From contig JADGDU010000030.1 of assembly GCA_016744705.1 (NCBI GenBank), positions 1 to 51,550 of the forward strand: a stretch of DNA of 51,550 bases, written 5' to 3'. The translations under genes and the position numbers were made by a program. Of the stretch, positions 17,900 through 27,055 are shown piece after piece (positions within the stretch are counted from its first letter, which is position 1; each line of letters begins with the position of its first letter). The DNA comes from Candidatus Krumholzibacteriia bacterium (GTDB lineage: Bacteria; Krumholzibacteriota; Krumholzibacteriia; LZORAL124-64-63). The notes beneath the pieces were generated by a model. That model had not been told where the DNA came from and did no database searches. It worked only from the letters and a program-made list of their open reading frames with translations.

Positions 17900-18964
17900 A
17901 TGTTCCGCACCAAAGCTCTTTTCAGCCTAGTGTTTCTTCTTGTGGCCCATAGCGCTTTCGCATTTGGCACACCGCTCATTGCAGATCACCATGCCGCTAA
18001 TGATTTCTCTAGTATCCCTGAAAATCTCTTTGAAGAAATTCGCAATGACTACCGGTTTTTTTATGGACACACTTCTCACGGCAGCCAGATCCCGTCGGGG
18101 CTTGCGATGCTGGAGGACGAAAACCATTCGCTATTTGCCAACGTCACCATGCACGAAATCAGTGATGATTTAGGCCACAATGGAGATACAAGCTGGGTGG
18201 CTCCCACACGTTCCTATTTAGATGACAATACCGATGTCAATTGTGTCTTATGGTCCTGGTGTGGTGGCGCCAGCGACAACACAGAGGACGGCATCAACAT
18301 TTATCTGGAAGCCCTTTCCCTGCTTGAAGCTGATTATCCCGCGGTGATTTTTATTTATATGACAGGTCATCTTGATGGCGGGGGACCCGATGGGAACCTC
18401 TACGCGCGGAACAATCAGATTCGTCAATATTGCCTGGATAACAACAAAGTACTTTTCGATTTTGCCGACATTGAAAGCTATGATCCTGAGGATGAATATT
18501 ATCCCAATGAAAGTGATGGCTGCCATTGGTGCGATACCTGGTGCCAAACCCATGATTGTCCAGATTGCGGATCCTGCGCCCATTCCCATTGTTATAACTG
18601 CTATCGTAAGGGGAAAGCATTCTGGTGGATGATGGCTCGTTTATCCGGTTGGGACGAAACCGTGGGAGTTGGGGATCGCACGCCCAGTGCCACGTCCCTT
18701 GAGCCTTGTTACCCCAATCCCTTCAATCCTTCCACAACTATATCCTATTTTCTGCCCCATGACGATACGGCCAGTTTGAAGATATTCAACCACCGTGGTG
18801 AATTGATCGCAGTGTTATCTGAAGGATTTCAAAGCTCTGGGAATCATGATGTGGTTTGGAACGGCAAAGACTCGGCTGGACGCTCGGTGCCTTCCGGAAA
18901 CTATTTCTGCAGTCTGAAGACCAGCGATTCAAAACGTATACAAAAGGTGACCCTTGTGAAATAA
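17900..18964 (+). CDS. Secreted Cys/His-rich protein with C-terminal sorting module
   Basis: 354 residues; AGGAGG stands five bases before ATG. A signal peptide (MFRTKALFSLVFLLVAHSAFA) is followed by a domain with FFYGHTSHGSQIPSGLAML, WSWCGG, FIYMTGHLDGGG and a late Asp-rich segment. The GHTSHG and TGHLDGG motifs recall SGNH-like secreted proteins of unknown function, but no catalytic Ser-His pair can be assigned. Residues about 213-234 are a dense Cys/His cluster (CHWCDTWCQTHDCPDCG...HCYNC), which would suit metal binding. The C-terminus is the FlgD-like module (PNPFNPSTT, RGELIAVL) ending in LVK. The following lipoprotein is 30 bases downstream. Confidence 0.75.
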   Translation: MFRTKALFSLVFLLVAHSAFAFGTPLIADHHAANDFSSIPENLFEEIRNDYRFFYGHTSHGSQIPSGLAMLEDENHSLFANVTMHEISDDLGHNGDTSWVAPTRSYLDDNTDVNCVLWSWCGGASDNTEDGINIYLEALSLLEADYPAVIFIYMTGHLDGGGPDGNLYARNNQIRQYCLDNNKVLFDFADIESYDPEDEYYPNESDGCHWCDTWCQTHDCPDCGSCAHSHCYNCYRKGKAFWWMMARLSGWDETVGVGDRTPSATSLEPCYPNPFNPSTTISYFLPHDDTASLKIFNHRGELIAVLSEGFQSSGNHDVVWNGKDSAGRSVPSGNYFCSLKTSDSKRIQKVTLVK

Positions 18965-18994
18965 TCCTCGGGTAAGAAATTTAAGGGGGAAATC

Positions 18995-19708
18995 ATGAAT
19001 TCAATCCGTCTAATGGCAAGCCTCACCCTGGTCCTGCTTCTGGGAACCTGGATTTTCGTGGGATGCTCTGACAACACCAGTCCTGAGACGAGCCCGGCCT
19101 ATCTTAAAGGGTCAGTGAAGTATTCCGATGGAACGCCTATCTCAGGAGCCGCCCTAATGGTCAGTTTCCGACCTTCTTTTGAGGATGTGCTGCAACCGAA
19201 AAAAGGGCCATCGACAAGTTTTGATCTACCGCCAGGGGACACAGTGGAGAGTGCGTTGATTCTGGATCCCTGTGGACAGCAAGTAAGAGATCTTTGCGAT
19301 GGTGATTGCAGCGATAATTTGAATCCATACTGGAATGGGTTGGACGATGAGAATCAGCGAGTTGAGGAAGGCCTTTTCTCCTTCCAGGTGACGTTGGCGG
19401 ACACCATGTTCAGTAGAGACTTGGTTCTGATTCATTTTTATTCCGAATGGGATCTTGAAGATTGCCGAAATCACGGCCTGACCAATGCCGAAGGTGGGTT
19501 TAAGCTGAGTGATGAGTGCCTCGGGTTTGGCACTGAGATTGATACCACTGATGAAGAAGGCAACCCTATCGATACGCGACCTATCCAGCGTCTGATCAAT
19601 CTTCATCTTGTCACTGAGGATGGGAGGGTTGCTCGTCGGGATTCCATTATGTGGCCAGATCAGGGCTTCCAGGCCGTAGACTTTGTCATTTCTCTTTCAG
19701 GCGATTAA
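18995..19708 (+). CDS. Lipoprotein of unknown function
   Basis: 237 residues. AAGGGGGAAATC precedes ATG. The signal ends in a lipobox-like FVGC (Cys near 24), followed by Ser/Thr-rich linker and AYLKGSVKYSDGTPISGAALMV, which resembles a carboxypeptidase-regulatory (CarboxypepD_reg) beta-sandwich. Further on, GLDDENQRVEEGLFSFQVTL resembles the FlgD-like fold (NGxDxxGxxxxxGxYxxxL) found at the C-termini of its neighbours, here internal. Four Cys residues (CGQQV, LCDGDC, EDC, EC) could form disulfides. It is inferred to sit in the outer membrane. Probably co-transcribed with the preceding gene. Confidence 0.7.
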   Translation: MNSIRLMASLTLVLLLGTWIFVGCSDNTSPETSPAYLKGSVKYSDGTPISGAALMVSFRPSFEDVLQPKKGPSTSFDLPPGDTVESALILDPCGQQVRDLCDGDCSDNLNPYWNGLDDENQRVEEGLFSFQVTLADTMFSRDLVLIHFYSEWDLEDCRNHGLTNAEGGFKLSDECLGFGTEIDTTDEEGNPIDTRPIQRLINLHLVTEDGRVARRDSIMWPDQGFQAVDFVISLSGD

Positions 19709-19800
19709 AACGCTGTCTACCGTTATTCCTACAGAGTTTGAGAGATCTGTCGATATTAAATTCAATGCCCGATTTTATCACACTTTGAGGGGATTGAATT

Positions 19801-21480
19801 GTGACCCGACCAACGATCCGCGTTCTTATAGTCGAAAACGACGAAGAAATTCGCCATTCAATTTTGCATGCACTCGAAAATTGCCACCTTTCGGACTACT
19901 TGTGCCGCTTGGCTGGTAGCTTGACGGAAGCCGAAACCCTCCTTGCAGAAGAAGATTTCGAACTCTTGCTGGCTGATATGATGCTGCCCGATTCCTTGGG
20001 CGTAGAGACTGTAAAGGCCTTGCGAAGCGCCACTCGAAACCGGCTTCCGATCATAGTGCTGACTGGCTCTGAGAATTCAGAGTTAGCCATGCAGTGCATG
20101 CAATTCGGAGTTCAAGACGTCCTTCACAAACGTGATTTCACACAAGAATTGTTATGCCGTATGATTCGCTTTTCCATAGGGCGAAAGCAGCTCGAAGTGC
20201 GTCTTCAAGAGCAAGTGGAAGTTACCAAAAACGTCATTGCCACCATTCCGCATTTTGTTTTTTGGAAAGATATGGATTCTATATATCAGGGTTGCAATGC
20301 TCAATTTTCCGAAGCCGGGGGGCTTGATTCACCGAGCGACATCGTCGGAAAGTCAGACTACGAAATGGCTTGGACAAAAGAGGAGGCCGATAGTTATCGC
20401 CGGTGCGACAGTCAAGTCATGGACAACGATTCGCCCATGCTGAACATTGAAGAGACCCAGGAGCAAGCGGATGGAAATACCATGTCCGTGCTCACCAGCA
20501 AAGTTCCCTTGAAGGACGAGGCGGGGGAAGTGATTGGCATTCTCGGAATCTACCTGGATATCACGGAGAGGCGCCGACTGGAACAGAATTTGGAAGAACG
20601 CACCATTTCTCTGGAGAAGGCAAACGCCAAGCTTCTGGCTAGCCAGGACCAGCTGGTTCAATCGGAAAAGCTAGCTTCCATTGGGCAGCTCGCTGCTGGT
20701 GTGGCTCACGAAATCAATAATCCGGTCGGCTTTGTCATGAGCAACCTAGGGACCATGGCCGAAAATATGAATACCATTCAGCAGTTGCTCGATTCTTATC
20801 AGGGACTTGTGGATCGTCTTGATAAGGAAGCCGATGCCAAGCACCGCAATTTGGTTGAAGAGATCACCAAATTTAAAGATGAAGAGGACTTGGGTTTCAT
20901 CCTTGAAGACACCCACCAACTGCTTGCCGAGTCCCTTGACGGCACCAAACGCATTCAGGAAATCGTACAAAACCTCCGAACCTTTGCCCGTCTTGACGAT
21001 TCTCAGGTCCAACCAGTTGATCTCAATTTAGGGCTGGAATCGACGTTGAACATTGTTTGGAACCAACTGAAGTACAAATGCACGGTGAATAAAAAATACG
21101 GTGATATACCTGATCTCTGCTGCCATCCGGGGCGGCTGAACCAAGTGTTTATGAATTTGTTGGTCAACGCCGGCCATGCCATCGAGGACAAAGGCGAGAT
21201 CACTATCGAAACCTGGTCCAGCCATGAGGAAATTCATGTGCGAATCAGTGATACCGGCCACGGAATCTCCAGTGATAATCTGAGTAAACTTTTCGATCCC
21301 TTCTTTACGACCAAAGCCATTGGCAAGGGTACAGGATTAGGCCTGTCGGTTTCCCACGGTATTGTCCAGAAACATGGGGGACGCATTGCTGTGTCGAGTG
21401 AGGTCGGTGAGGGCGCTTCGTTTACGGTGAGCCTGCCGTTGGCCGGGATTGAGAGTGAGGCAGGTTTACTTTCCTCTTAG
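19801..21480 (+). CDS. Receiver-PAS-histidine kinase
   Basis: 559 residues from GTG, with GAGGGG upstream. Residues 1-125 form a receiver: acidic END at 12-14, phospho-acceptor Asp59 (LLADMMLPDS), VLTGS and the conserved Lys in HKRDF. Residues about 140-265 are a PAS domain (FVFWKDMDSIYQGCN, GILGIYLDITERR). A short coiled coil leads to HisKA (LASIGQLAAGVAHEINNP, His303), then HATPase with NQVFMNLLVNAGHAI, ISDTGHGIS and GKGTGLGLSV. The kinase lacks membrane segments, so it acts in the cytoplasm and probably takes its signal through the N-terminal receiver from another kinase. No partner regulator is adjacent. Confidence 0.93.
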   Translation: MTRPTIRVLIVENDEEIRHSILHALENCHLSDYLCRLAGSLTEAETLLAEEDFELLLADMMLPDSLGVETVKALRSATRNRLPIIVLTGSENSELAMQCMQFGVQDVLHKRDFTQELLCRMIRFSIGRKQLEVRLQEQVEVTKNVIATIPHFVFWKDMDSIYQGCNAQFSEAGGLDSPSDIVGKSDYEMAWTKEEADSYRRCDSQVMDNDSPMLNIEETQEQADGNTMSVLTSKVPLKDEAGEVIGILGIYLDITERRRLEQNLEERTISLEKANAKLLASQDQLVQSEKLASIGQLAAGVAHEINNPVGFVMSNLGTMAENMNTIQQLLDSYQGLVDRLDKEADAKHRNLVEEITKFKDEEDLGFILEDTHQLLAESLDGTKRIQEIVQNLRTFARLDDSQVQPVDLNLGLESTLNIVWNQLKYKCTVNKKYGDIPDLCCHPGRLNQVFMNLLVNAGHAIEDKGEITIETWSSHEEIHVRISDTGHGISSDNLSKLFDPFFTTKAIGKGTGLGLSVSHGIVQKHGGRIAVSSEVGEGASFTVSLPLAGIESEAGLLSS

Positions 21481-21604
21481 ATTTTGGTAATCTACATTGA
21501 CCAAGTGATGCTATGTGAGTGAGATGGGGAGCTCCACACAGTTATCATCATTTCGCCTGGGTTAGCCGCCCTCGTTTGTACTTACCTTGTTTGGAGGGAA
21601 CATC

Positions 21605-22240
21605 ATGGGTCTTCAGAAAATCATGAGTCTTGTTGTTTGTGTTTTGATTCTTTGCAGCGCGGCGATGGCCACTGCTGGCATTGTTGATCTCACCAATTCC
21701 ATTGCCACCATGGATGAAGTCGGTTCTTATTCCGTAACTCTGTTCAACTTGCCCAACGCTGGAGGCAGCGCCTTTTCCGAAGCCCAGATTTACATGGATG
21801 GTACTGTCATTGACGCGACGATTTCTCTTGTTGTTCTCGATGGATATGGCATTCCGATTCCGGGATACCCTGCGGAAGATATGTGGTTGGAATCTGTTGA
21901 CGATGGCATGGTTCCTTGTACCGCGGGTAGCTCTCCTGACTTCCCCACCAACGAATTTGGTGAAACTTCATGGGTAAATCCCCTGAATGCTGGTGGATGT
22001 AGCGAAGATTTCACTCAGGTCGTGATCAGCGGTCTGTCCTTGAACCAAGGCCCTTTGGCCATGCACTTCAACAGTGCAGACATGAATGGCGATGGCGCGG
22101 TGAATCTGGCTGATGTCGGTACCTTCTCCGGCCTCTTCTATGGTGAATACAGCTTCTGCGCTGATTTTTCCAATGACGGTGTTTTGAACCTAACGGATGT
22201 GGGCCGTTTGGCTCAGGGTTCCGGTGCCACGTGTCCCTAA
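21605..22240 (+). CDS. Secreted protein with dockerin-like calcium repeats
   Basis: 211 residues from the ATG at 21605, which has GGAGG seven bases upstream; a TTG at 21587 would place the ribosome binding site inside the gene. The signal peptide (QKIMSLVVCVLILCSAAMATA) is followed by about 130 residues of beta-rich sequence with two Cys that may pair. The last 45 residues contain two dockerin-type loops (DMNGDGAVNLADVGTF and DFSNDGVLNLTDVGRL), each with calcium-ligand Asp/Asn positions. In cellulosomes dockerins bind cohesins, but such pairs also occur widely in secreted proteins of environmental bacteria. No cohesin is seen in the window. Confidence 0.75.
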   Translation: MGLQKIMSLVVCVLILCSAAMATAGIVDLTNSIATMDEVGSYSVTLFNLPNAGGSAFSEAQIYMDGTVIDATISLVVLDGYGIPIPGYPAEDMWLESVDDGMVPCTAGSSPDFPTNEFGETSWVNPLNAGGCSEDFTQVVISGLSLNQGPLAMHFNSADMNGDGAVNLADVGTFSGLFYGEYSFCADFSNDGVLNLTDVGRLAQGSGATCP

Positions 22241-22269
22241 GATATTCGGTTGGGGGTAATCGGATATTG

Positions 22270-22324
22270 GATGGTCTTGCTTCCTGCTCAAGCAAGGTGC
22301 AGGACCATCGTGAAAATTGTTTTT
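22270..22324 (+). terminator. Probable terminator hairpin
   Basis: GATGGTC (22270-22276) pairs with GACCATC (22303-22309), with inner TGC/GCA pairing and a smaller nested TTGCTT/AAGCAA stem. A T5 run follows at 22320-22324, about ten bases after the stem. That spacing is longer than ideal, so termination is uncertain. Confidence 0.4.
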
Positions 22325-22369
22325 GCTCCATGGACAATGAACAATTCTCCGTGGTAAAATTAAAAAAAT

Positions 22370-23854
22370 ATGAAATCTGGTTTTTCCCCTTCTGGAGTTT
22401 GCAAATTGGACGATTCTAAAAAGCCTGACAACACCCCTGACAGTGCTGTGGAATTTAAAGTCTATTTGTCACACGACCGAACCGAGGTCTTGCTCGATTG
22501 TTCAAACCCATATTCCAACATTGATACCGTGGTCATAGATATTATTAAAAACCTTGAAGCCCTTGAACTGCCTGAAATCCCTCCTGCCGAGACCCTCAGA
22601 GAATTGATCCTAAAATCAGCCGAACCTGACGAAAACCTGAAAGGCTGGGCTTTTCTTTGTGGCACCAAAGCTGTCCAGCCAGTGCACGGAACTATCCAAT
22701 GGACCCGCCAATTTTTTGAAGAAGGTTGGGTCATCGACAAAGACACCGATGCCATCGATTTTCGTGAAAAGGTTTCCAAATGTTCAGTCAGGCGGAATGA
22801 ACTCCTGGCCAGAAGGGCCGAGGCCATGGACGGGTCACCGGGAGTTGACGTTTTCGGAAACCCCGTCCCCGTAGATAAGGCCGAAAAAGCAACCCTGCGA
22901 TGTGGTAAAGGTGTCTCGGAAGTATTGCAGGATAACCTTGCCAGTTATTACTCCGAACTCGATGGCCGGGTCAGCTTCAAAGACAACACAGTCAATGTGG
23001 ATGAAGTGTTCGCCGTTCATGGAAACATCGATCTCAAAAGTGGTAATATTTACCACACTGGATCCCTCACTGTGGATGGTGATGTCCGTGAAGGATGCAA
23101 GGTGGAAGTTGACGGTGATATCATCGTCAAAGGCCTGATGGAGCCCAGTGATGTGAAATGCGGTGGTGATTTGACCGTGGCTGGTGGAATCATTGGTGAT
23201 GATGAGCACCGCATTGAAGTCGGTGGTAAAGTTGAAGCCAAGTACATTCGAGATGCTCATGTTTCTGCGGGCGGAAATGTTATTGTGGTTGCCCAGATTT
23301 CTCATTCCGTTGTCCGCTCCCTGGGTTATGTTCTAGTCCCCAAAGGACGAATTATTGGCAAAACCATCACGTCCATGCAGGGCATTCGAGTGGAAACGGC
23401 CGGAGGGCCCAGTGGAACCAAAACTCTTCTGGTTGTGGGAATAGACTATACACTACAAGACCAAATCGATTTATATCTTGAAAAAATAAGCCATATGGAA
23501 GCCCTGCTGGCACCGGTAGAAGCGGCTTTAAAAAACACGGAAAAATCTAAAGAGGAAAAGACACCAGCCCAGGCTATTGTGATCGAAAACCTCTCGGAAA
23601 AACAAATGCGCATTGGGCAATCTATTGCCATGGAATATTTGCAAGTGGAAAAACTGAAACTATCACACCCAGTGAGTTCCAACCCTTATGTGGTGATGCT
23701 AAAGGAAGTTTGGTCTGGAACCGCTTTCGATCTGAGTGGCTTCAAAACGTTAATCAAGCGCTCCATAGATAAACCACGTATTGCTGTATTGAAAGAAACC
23801 CGCGCCCGGGTTATGCCCCTGGGGGATTCGAACATGCCGCCGGATGAAATCTAA
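22370..23854 (+). CDS. fapA: FapA-like polymerising protein (DUF342)
   Basis: 494 residues. The N-terminal third includes DGSPGVDVFGNPVPV, the conserved DUF342 entry motif. Residues about 195-350 form a right-handed beta-helix-like region with short repeats (VHGNIDLKSGNIYHTGSLTVDGDV, VEVDGDIIVKG, VKCGGDLTVAGGI, IEVGGKVEAKYI, VSAGGNVIVVAQI). The tail is coiled coil (residues 370-440). FapA proteins are described as flagellar assembly or cell-surface polymer-forming proteins. No flagellar gene is present, so a cytoskeletal or envelope role is just as likely. No clear ribosome binding site precedes the ATG. The last 44 bases overlap the convergent SDR gene. Confidence 0.85.
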   Translation: MKSGFSPSGVCKLDDSKKPDNTPDSAVEFKVYLSHDRTEVLLDCSNPYSNIDTVVIDIIKNLEALELPEIPPAETLRELILKSAEPDENLKGWAFLCGTKAVQPVHGTIQWTRQFFEEGWVIDKDTDAIDFREKVSKCSVRRNELLARRAEAMDGSPGVDVFGNPVPVDKAEKATLRCGKGVSEVLQDNLASYYSELDGRVSFKDNTVNVDEVFAVHGNIDLKSGNIYHTGSLTVDGDVREGCKVEVDGDIIVKGLMEPSDVKCGGDLTVAGGIIGDDEHRIEVGGKVEAKYIRDAHVSAGGNVIVVAQISHSVVRSLGYVLVPKGRIIGKTITSMQGIRVETAGGPSGTKTLLVVGIDYTLQDQIDLYLEKISHMEALLAPVEAALKNTEKSKEEKTPAQAIVIENLSEKQMRIGQSIAMEYLQVEKLKLSHPVSSNPYVVMLKEVWSGTAFDLSGFKTLIKRSIDKPRIAVLKETRARVMPLGDSNMPPDEI

Positions 23855-24710
23855 GCCCAGCATCCAAATCCGGGTAGGCCAGAGTAATATTCAGTTCTGT
23901 CAAAAGCTTGGTCACACGGATGCGTCGATTCTCCTTCAGATAACTCAACAGTGCCGGAGACATCGTTTGTCTGGCGGTTGGAAAATCTATTTCCGGGGGG
24001 CGGGGCAGTCCCAGATAATCGGCGCATTTGAAAAAATATTCCGTCATGGATCCAGGAGAACCATCGGCCACATTGTAGGTTGCGCCAGCGCTTCCTCTGT
24101 CCATGGCAGCCGTGCAGATATTGACGAGATCATGGGCCTGGATTCGGTTACTGAAAGGCGCGTCGGCTGCTCTCAAAACAGGAGCGCCACTTTGCAGATA
24201 GGCTATGGGCAGACGCTCGGGTCCGTATATGCCAGCCACCCTCAAAACCACTGTTTCAGATCCTGATTTTTGGCTCCATTCATTCAATCTTTTTTCTGCA
24301 TCCACTCGGCGTTTAGCGCGATCAGTTAGAGGATTTATGGCCTGGGTTTCATCAATCCAGGCACCATCACATTGACCGTAAACACCGGTGGTACTCATAT
24401 ACAAAAAGCGAGGGGCGCAGCCATGGCTTTCGAGGTGAGCCAAAAACCGGCCCAGGCGCGGGTCTTCGGTTCCTTCAGAGGGTGGGGGAACCAGGTAAAA
24501 AACTTCGCACAGGTTTTCGAGAGAAATGCCCGTCAGGTCACTATCGAGATCTGCGATGGTAGGCAGAAGGCCGATGTTTTCCACAAACGTGGCGCTGGCC
24601 GCCGAGGAGACAAGACCCGAAACGGTGCGCCCTTTGGCAACGAGGGCGCTACCCAGCATCTTTCCGATATAGCCACAACCTACGATCAGCATGTGTCCTC
24701 TGTTTTTCAT
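23811..24710 (-). CDS. YeeZ-like NAD(P)-dependent epimerase/SDR
   Basis: 299 residues from ATG at 24710; the TTG two codons upstream is less likely. The extended SDR fold is clear: MLIVGCGYIGKMLGSAL binds NAD(P), FLYMSTTGVYG carries the catalytic Ser/Thr and the Tyr of the family's variant site, and VVLRVAGIYGPERLPI follows. TYNVADGSPGSMTEYF is the conserved late segment. YeeZ-type proteins resemble sugar-nucleotide epimerases, but their substrate is not established. The 3' end overlaps the end of fapA by 44 bases in antisense. Confidence 0.85.
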   Translation of the reverse strand: MKNRGHMLIVGCGYIGKMLGSALVAKGRTVSGLVSSAASATFVENIGLLPTIADLDSDLTGISLENLCEVFYLVPPPSEGTEDPRLGRFLAHLESHGCAPRFLYMSTTGVYGQCDGAWIDETQAINPLTDRAKRRVDAEKRLNEWSQKSGSETVVLRVAGIYGPERLPIAYLQSGAPVLRAADAPFSNRIQAHDLVNICTAAMDRGSAGATYNVADGSPGSMTEYFFKCADYLGLPRPPEIDFPTARQTMSPALLSYLKENRRIRVTKLLTELNITLAYPDLDAGLRFHPAACSNPPGA

Positions 24711-24948
24711 AAGCAATCTCTTGTTTCTGGTTCAAATAAGGGGGAATTAGCAACAAGGTAACCGGTTTTGTGATAATGCGGGGAGAAAAGAATGGAGGAT
24801 CTGGATTTCCCAAAGGTGTAGCACTCAAATGATTTGGTCTTGAATTGGAATAGTTCCAGCTGCTATGATAGCGAGGCTTCAGCATAATAAAATGCCTGAC
24901 GCCTTCGTTGGTGCCATAGATCCCCACCCCTGGGATTGAGATTCTTCT

Positions 24949-25995
24949 ATGTATTTCAAATGTTTTGGCTTGTTGGTTTCTTCTCTGTTTTACACCCTCT
25001 TTCTGCTGACCTTTGGTCCCCCGGTATGGGCCGAAGAAGTTGTGCTCCCTTCAGACATTCGGGCTTTTTCCCTGCACGCCACCGGAGGAGTAACCCGGCA
25101 AAGTTGGGACAGCGGATTGCAACGCGCCGCCGTAGAGGTGGAAACGGAATCCTTGGAAGTCTTCCGTGTGGAAGGACGATTGGCTTTCCAGGGTAGGACT
25201 TTGCTGAGCCTGGCCCACAGCCGCAGCCTCAGTGGCACATGGCATCAGCAACAGATGTTGGCCGCCTCCTGGGAGAAACAAAGCTCTCTGACAGAAACCT
25301 TAGGTGTGTTGGATCTCCTGGCCTGGGTCGCTGGCAGTGAAAAGGGGCTCAGTGGTGAACTGGATTTTTTAGACCGGCTGTTGGGCCTACGTTTCACCTA
25401 CACCAATGATCTTCACTACGGCCGTACTGCCTCACAAAGTGATTTCGTTTATGTAGATTTCACTGGTCTGGACAACGCCCAGATTTTCAGAGACGGACAG
25501 CAACTGGGGTTTCGCACTACCTTTCGCGACTTGCGCATTCAGGTCCCTGTTTTGTTCGACCGTCTTTATCCCGGGGCTGTCACGCGGGTTGGCTTTTTTC
25601 GTTCCCGCTGGGAAAAACTCGCCTCCTTGCCTGAGGATTATTTGGATGGTTACCCGGTGGTGCAGGACACTCGGCGTGATATCAGTGGACTGAATGTGAG
25701 TTACGACAACAGCCTGGATTGGCCTGGTATCGGGTGGGGATTGTCCCTTGATCTGGGTTTACTGGGAACTGGCCTGACCATAGCTGAGGATAGGGACGAA
25801 GATTCCAAGCCCACCTATTCCGCATTCACTGGAGAACTGCGTTGGAATTTTGGCTATGGGGTAGGCCGTAGCGGATTGGCCGCCACCGTGGGAACGTCCC
25901 TTCAATGGCGTGGTTGGAAACAAGATGGCCAGGATCTAGACAGGGATTTTCTGGTTCGAGTCTTTGGCCGCGTGGGGTTTGATCTTGTTCTCTAG
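24949..25995 (+). CDS. Probable outer-membrane beta-barrel protein, function unknown
   Basis: 348 residues with a signal peptide (FGLLVSSLFYTLFLLTFG, cleavage near VWA). The remainder alternates hydrophobic and polar residues in strands (FRVEGRLAFQGRTLLSLAHS, GWGLSLDLGLLGTGLTIA, AFTGELRWNFGYGVG, LAATVGTSLQWRGW) with aromatic belts, as in outer-membrane barrels. About 14 strands may be present, but this is a visual estimate. No recognised domain is seen. The start is weakly supported by a GGG-rich stretch. It lies between the SDR (divergent) and the dioxygenase. Confidence 0.6.
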   Translation: MYFKCFGLLVSSLFYTLFLLTFGPPVWAEEVVLPSDIRAFSLHATGGVTRQSWDSGLQRAAVEVETESLEVFRVEGRLAFQGRTLLSLAHSRSLSGTWHQQQMLAASWEKQSSLTETLGVLDLLAWVAGSEKGLSGELDFLDRLLGLRFTYTNDLHYGRTASQSDFVYVDFTGLDNAQIFRDGQQLGFRTTFRDLRIQVPVLFDRLYPGAVTRVGFFRSRWEKLASLPEDYLDGYPVVQDTRRDISGLNVSYDNSLDWPGIGWGLSLDLGLLGTGLTIAEDRDEDSKPTYSAFTGELRWNFGYGVGRSGLAATVGTSLQWRGWKQDGQDLDRDFLVRVFGRVGFDLVL

Positions 25996-26114
25996 AGTTC
26001 CATTCCATTTCCCATGACAATCCGGGATCAAAAACTCAGAAAGAGGAAGCCAGTGGCGTCATCCCCAAAACCGCTGTAATTTGGACTGTAAAAGTCCTAA
26101 TTACGGAGGTCACC

Positions 26115-27041
26115 ATGAGCCACGCCAATCTATTCAACCGTCGCCACTTCCTGGCCACAACCGGACTCGCCACCGCCGGCATGTTCCTGGCCCGGGATGT
26201 CCTGGCTCAGTGCGAAATCACCACCCCCGACATTCTCGGTCCCTTCCATGTACCCGACGCACCTTTTCGCACCGTTTTGGCCTCGGCTGATGAACCGGGA
26301 ACCCGCCTGTTTATCGACGGCCAGATTTTCGGCAACGATTGTGAAACGCCTCTGGCCAATACGCTGGTTGATGTATGGCATGCCACGGAAAACGGTTGCT
26401 ACAGCGTGAGAGAGTCGTGTCCCGACGAAGATCCTTTCAACTGCCGCGGTCAGATGCTCACTGACGCCGACGGGCAATTCAGTTTCGAGACGATTATGCC
26501 AGGCTGGTACCTCAACGGAGCGTCATTCCGGCCCAGTCATCTGCACATGATCATTGTGCCGCAGGGAAGCCCTGCGCTCATCACTCAAATCTATTTTGAA
26601 GGCGATCCCTATATTGAGGATGATCGTTGGGCGAGTGACCCTTTGGCGGCGGCGCGTATCATTCCCTTGATGGATGAAGGGGCCACCAAGCGTGGTTTTC
26701 TGCCGCTGCATATGGATGTGGACATGGTCACTGCAGCGCCCGATGATGCCCACGGTCTGCCGAGTTCAGTGGCCTTAATGCCGAACTATCCCAACCCATT
26801 CAATCCTCGCACCACCATCCGTTACCAACTCCGCGTGGACTCGAACGTAAGCCTGGCCGTGTACACCCTGGACGGAAAATTGGTGAAGGATTTGGCCCAG
26901 GGCAGCCGAAGCGCTGGATTCCACTCCGAAGACTGGGACGGCCGGAACAATGCCGGCCGTGAAATGCCCAGTGGTGTGTATCTGAGCCGGTTGTTAGCCG
27001 GCGGTTTTCAGGGTGTGCAAAAAATGCATCTGGTGCGTTAA
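26115..27041 (+). CDS. Tat-exported intradiol ring-cleavage dioxygenase-like protein with sorting module
   Basis: 308 residues, with ACGGAGGTCACC before ATG. The N-terminus NRRHFLATTGLATAGMFLA is a Tat-type signal (RRxFL). The domain at about 35-215 is the protocatechuate/catechol dioxygenase fold: TPDILGPFHVPD, DVWHATENGCYSV with Tyr96, GWYLNG with Tyr132, and RPSHLHM with His142 and His144. These four are the expected Fe(III) ligands (two Tyr, two His). Such enzymes cleave catechols between the hydroxyls. The last 80 residues are the FlgD-like module (YPNPFNPRTTI, LDGKLVKDL) ending in LVR. Export folded through Tat would allow cofactor loading first. The substrate is unknown. Confidence 0.88.
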   Translation: MSHANLFNRRHFLATTGLATAGMFLARDVLAQCEITTPDILGPFHVPDAPFRTVLASADEPGTRLFIDGQIFGNDCETPLANTLVDVWHATENGCYSVRESCPDEDPFNCRGQMLTDADGQFSFETIMPGWYLNGASFRPSHLHMIIVPQGSPALITQIYFEGDPYIEDDRWASDPLAAARIIPLMDEGATKRGFLPLHMDVDMVTAAPDDAHGLPSSVALMPNYPNPFNPRTTIRYQLRVDSNVSLAVYTLDGKLVKDLAQGSRSAGFHSEDWDGRNNAGREMPSGVYLSRLLAGGFQGVQKMHLVR

Positions 27042-27055
27042 GGGCTGGGGCCGTC

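Noticed and set aside
23820..23845. tRNA-like GGATTCGAAC sequence
   Set aside because: It lies inside two coding genes and no cloverleaf can be drawn around it.
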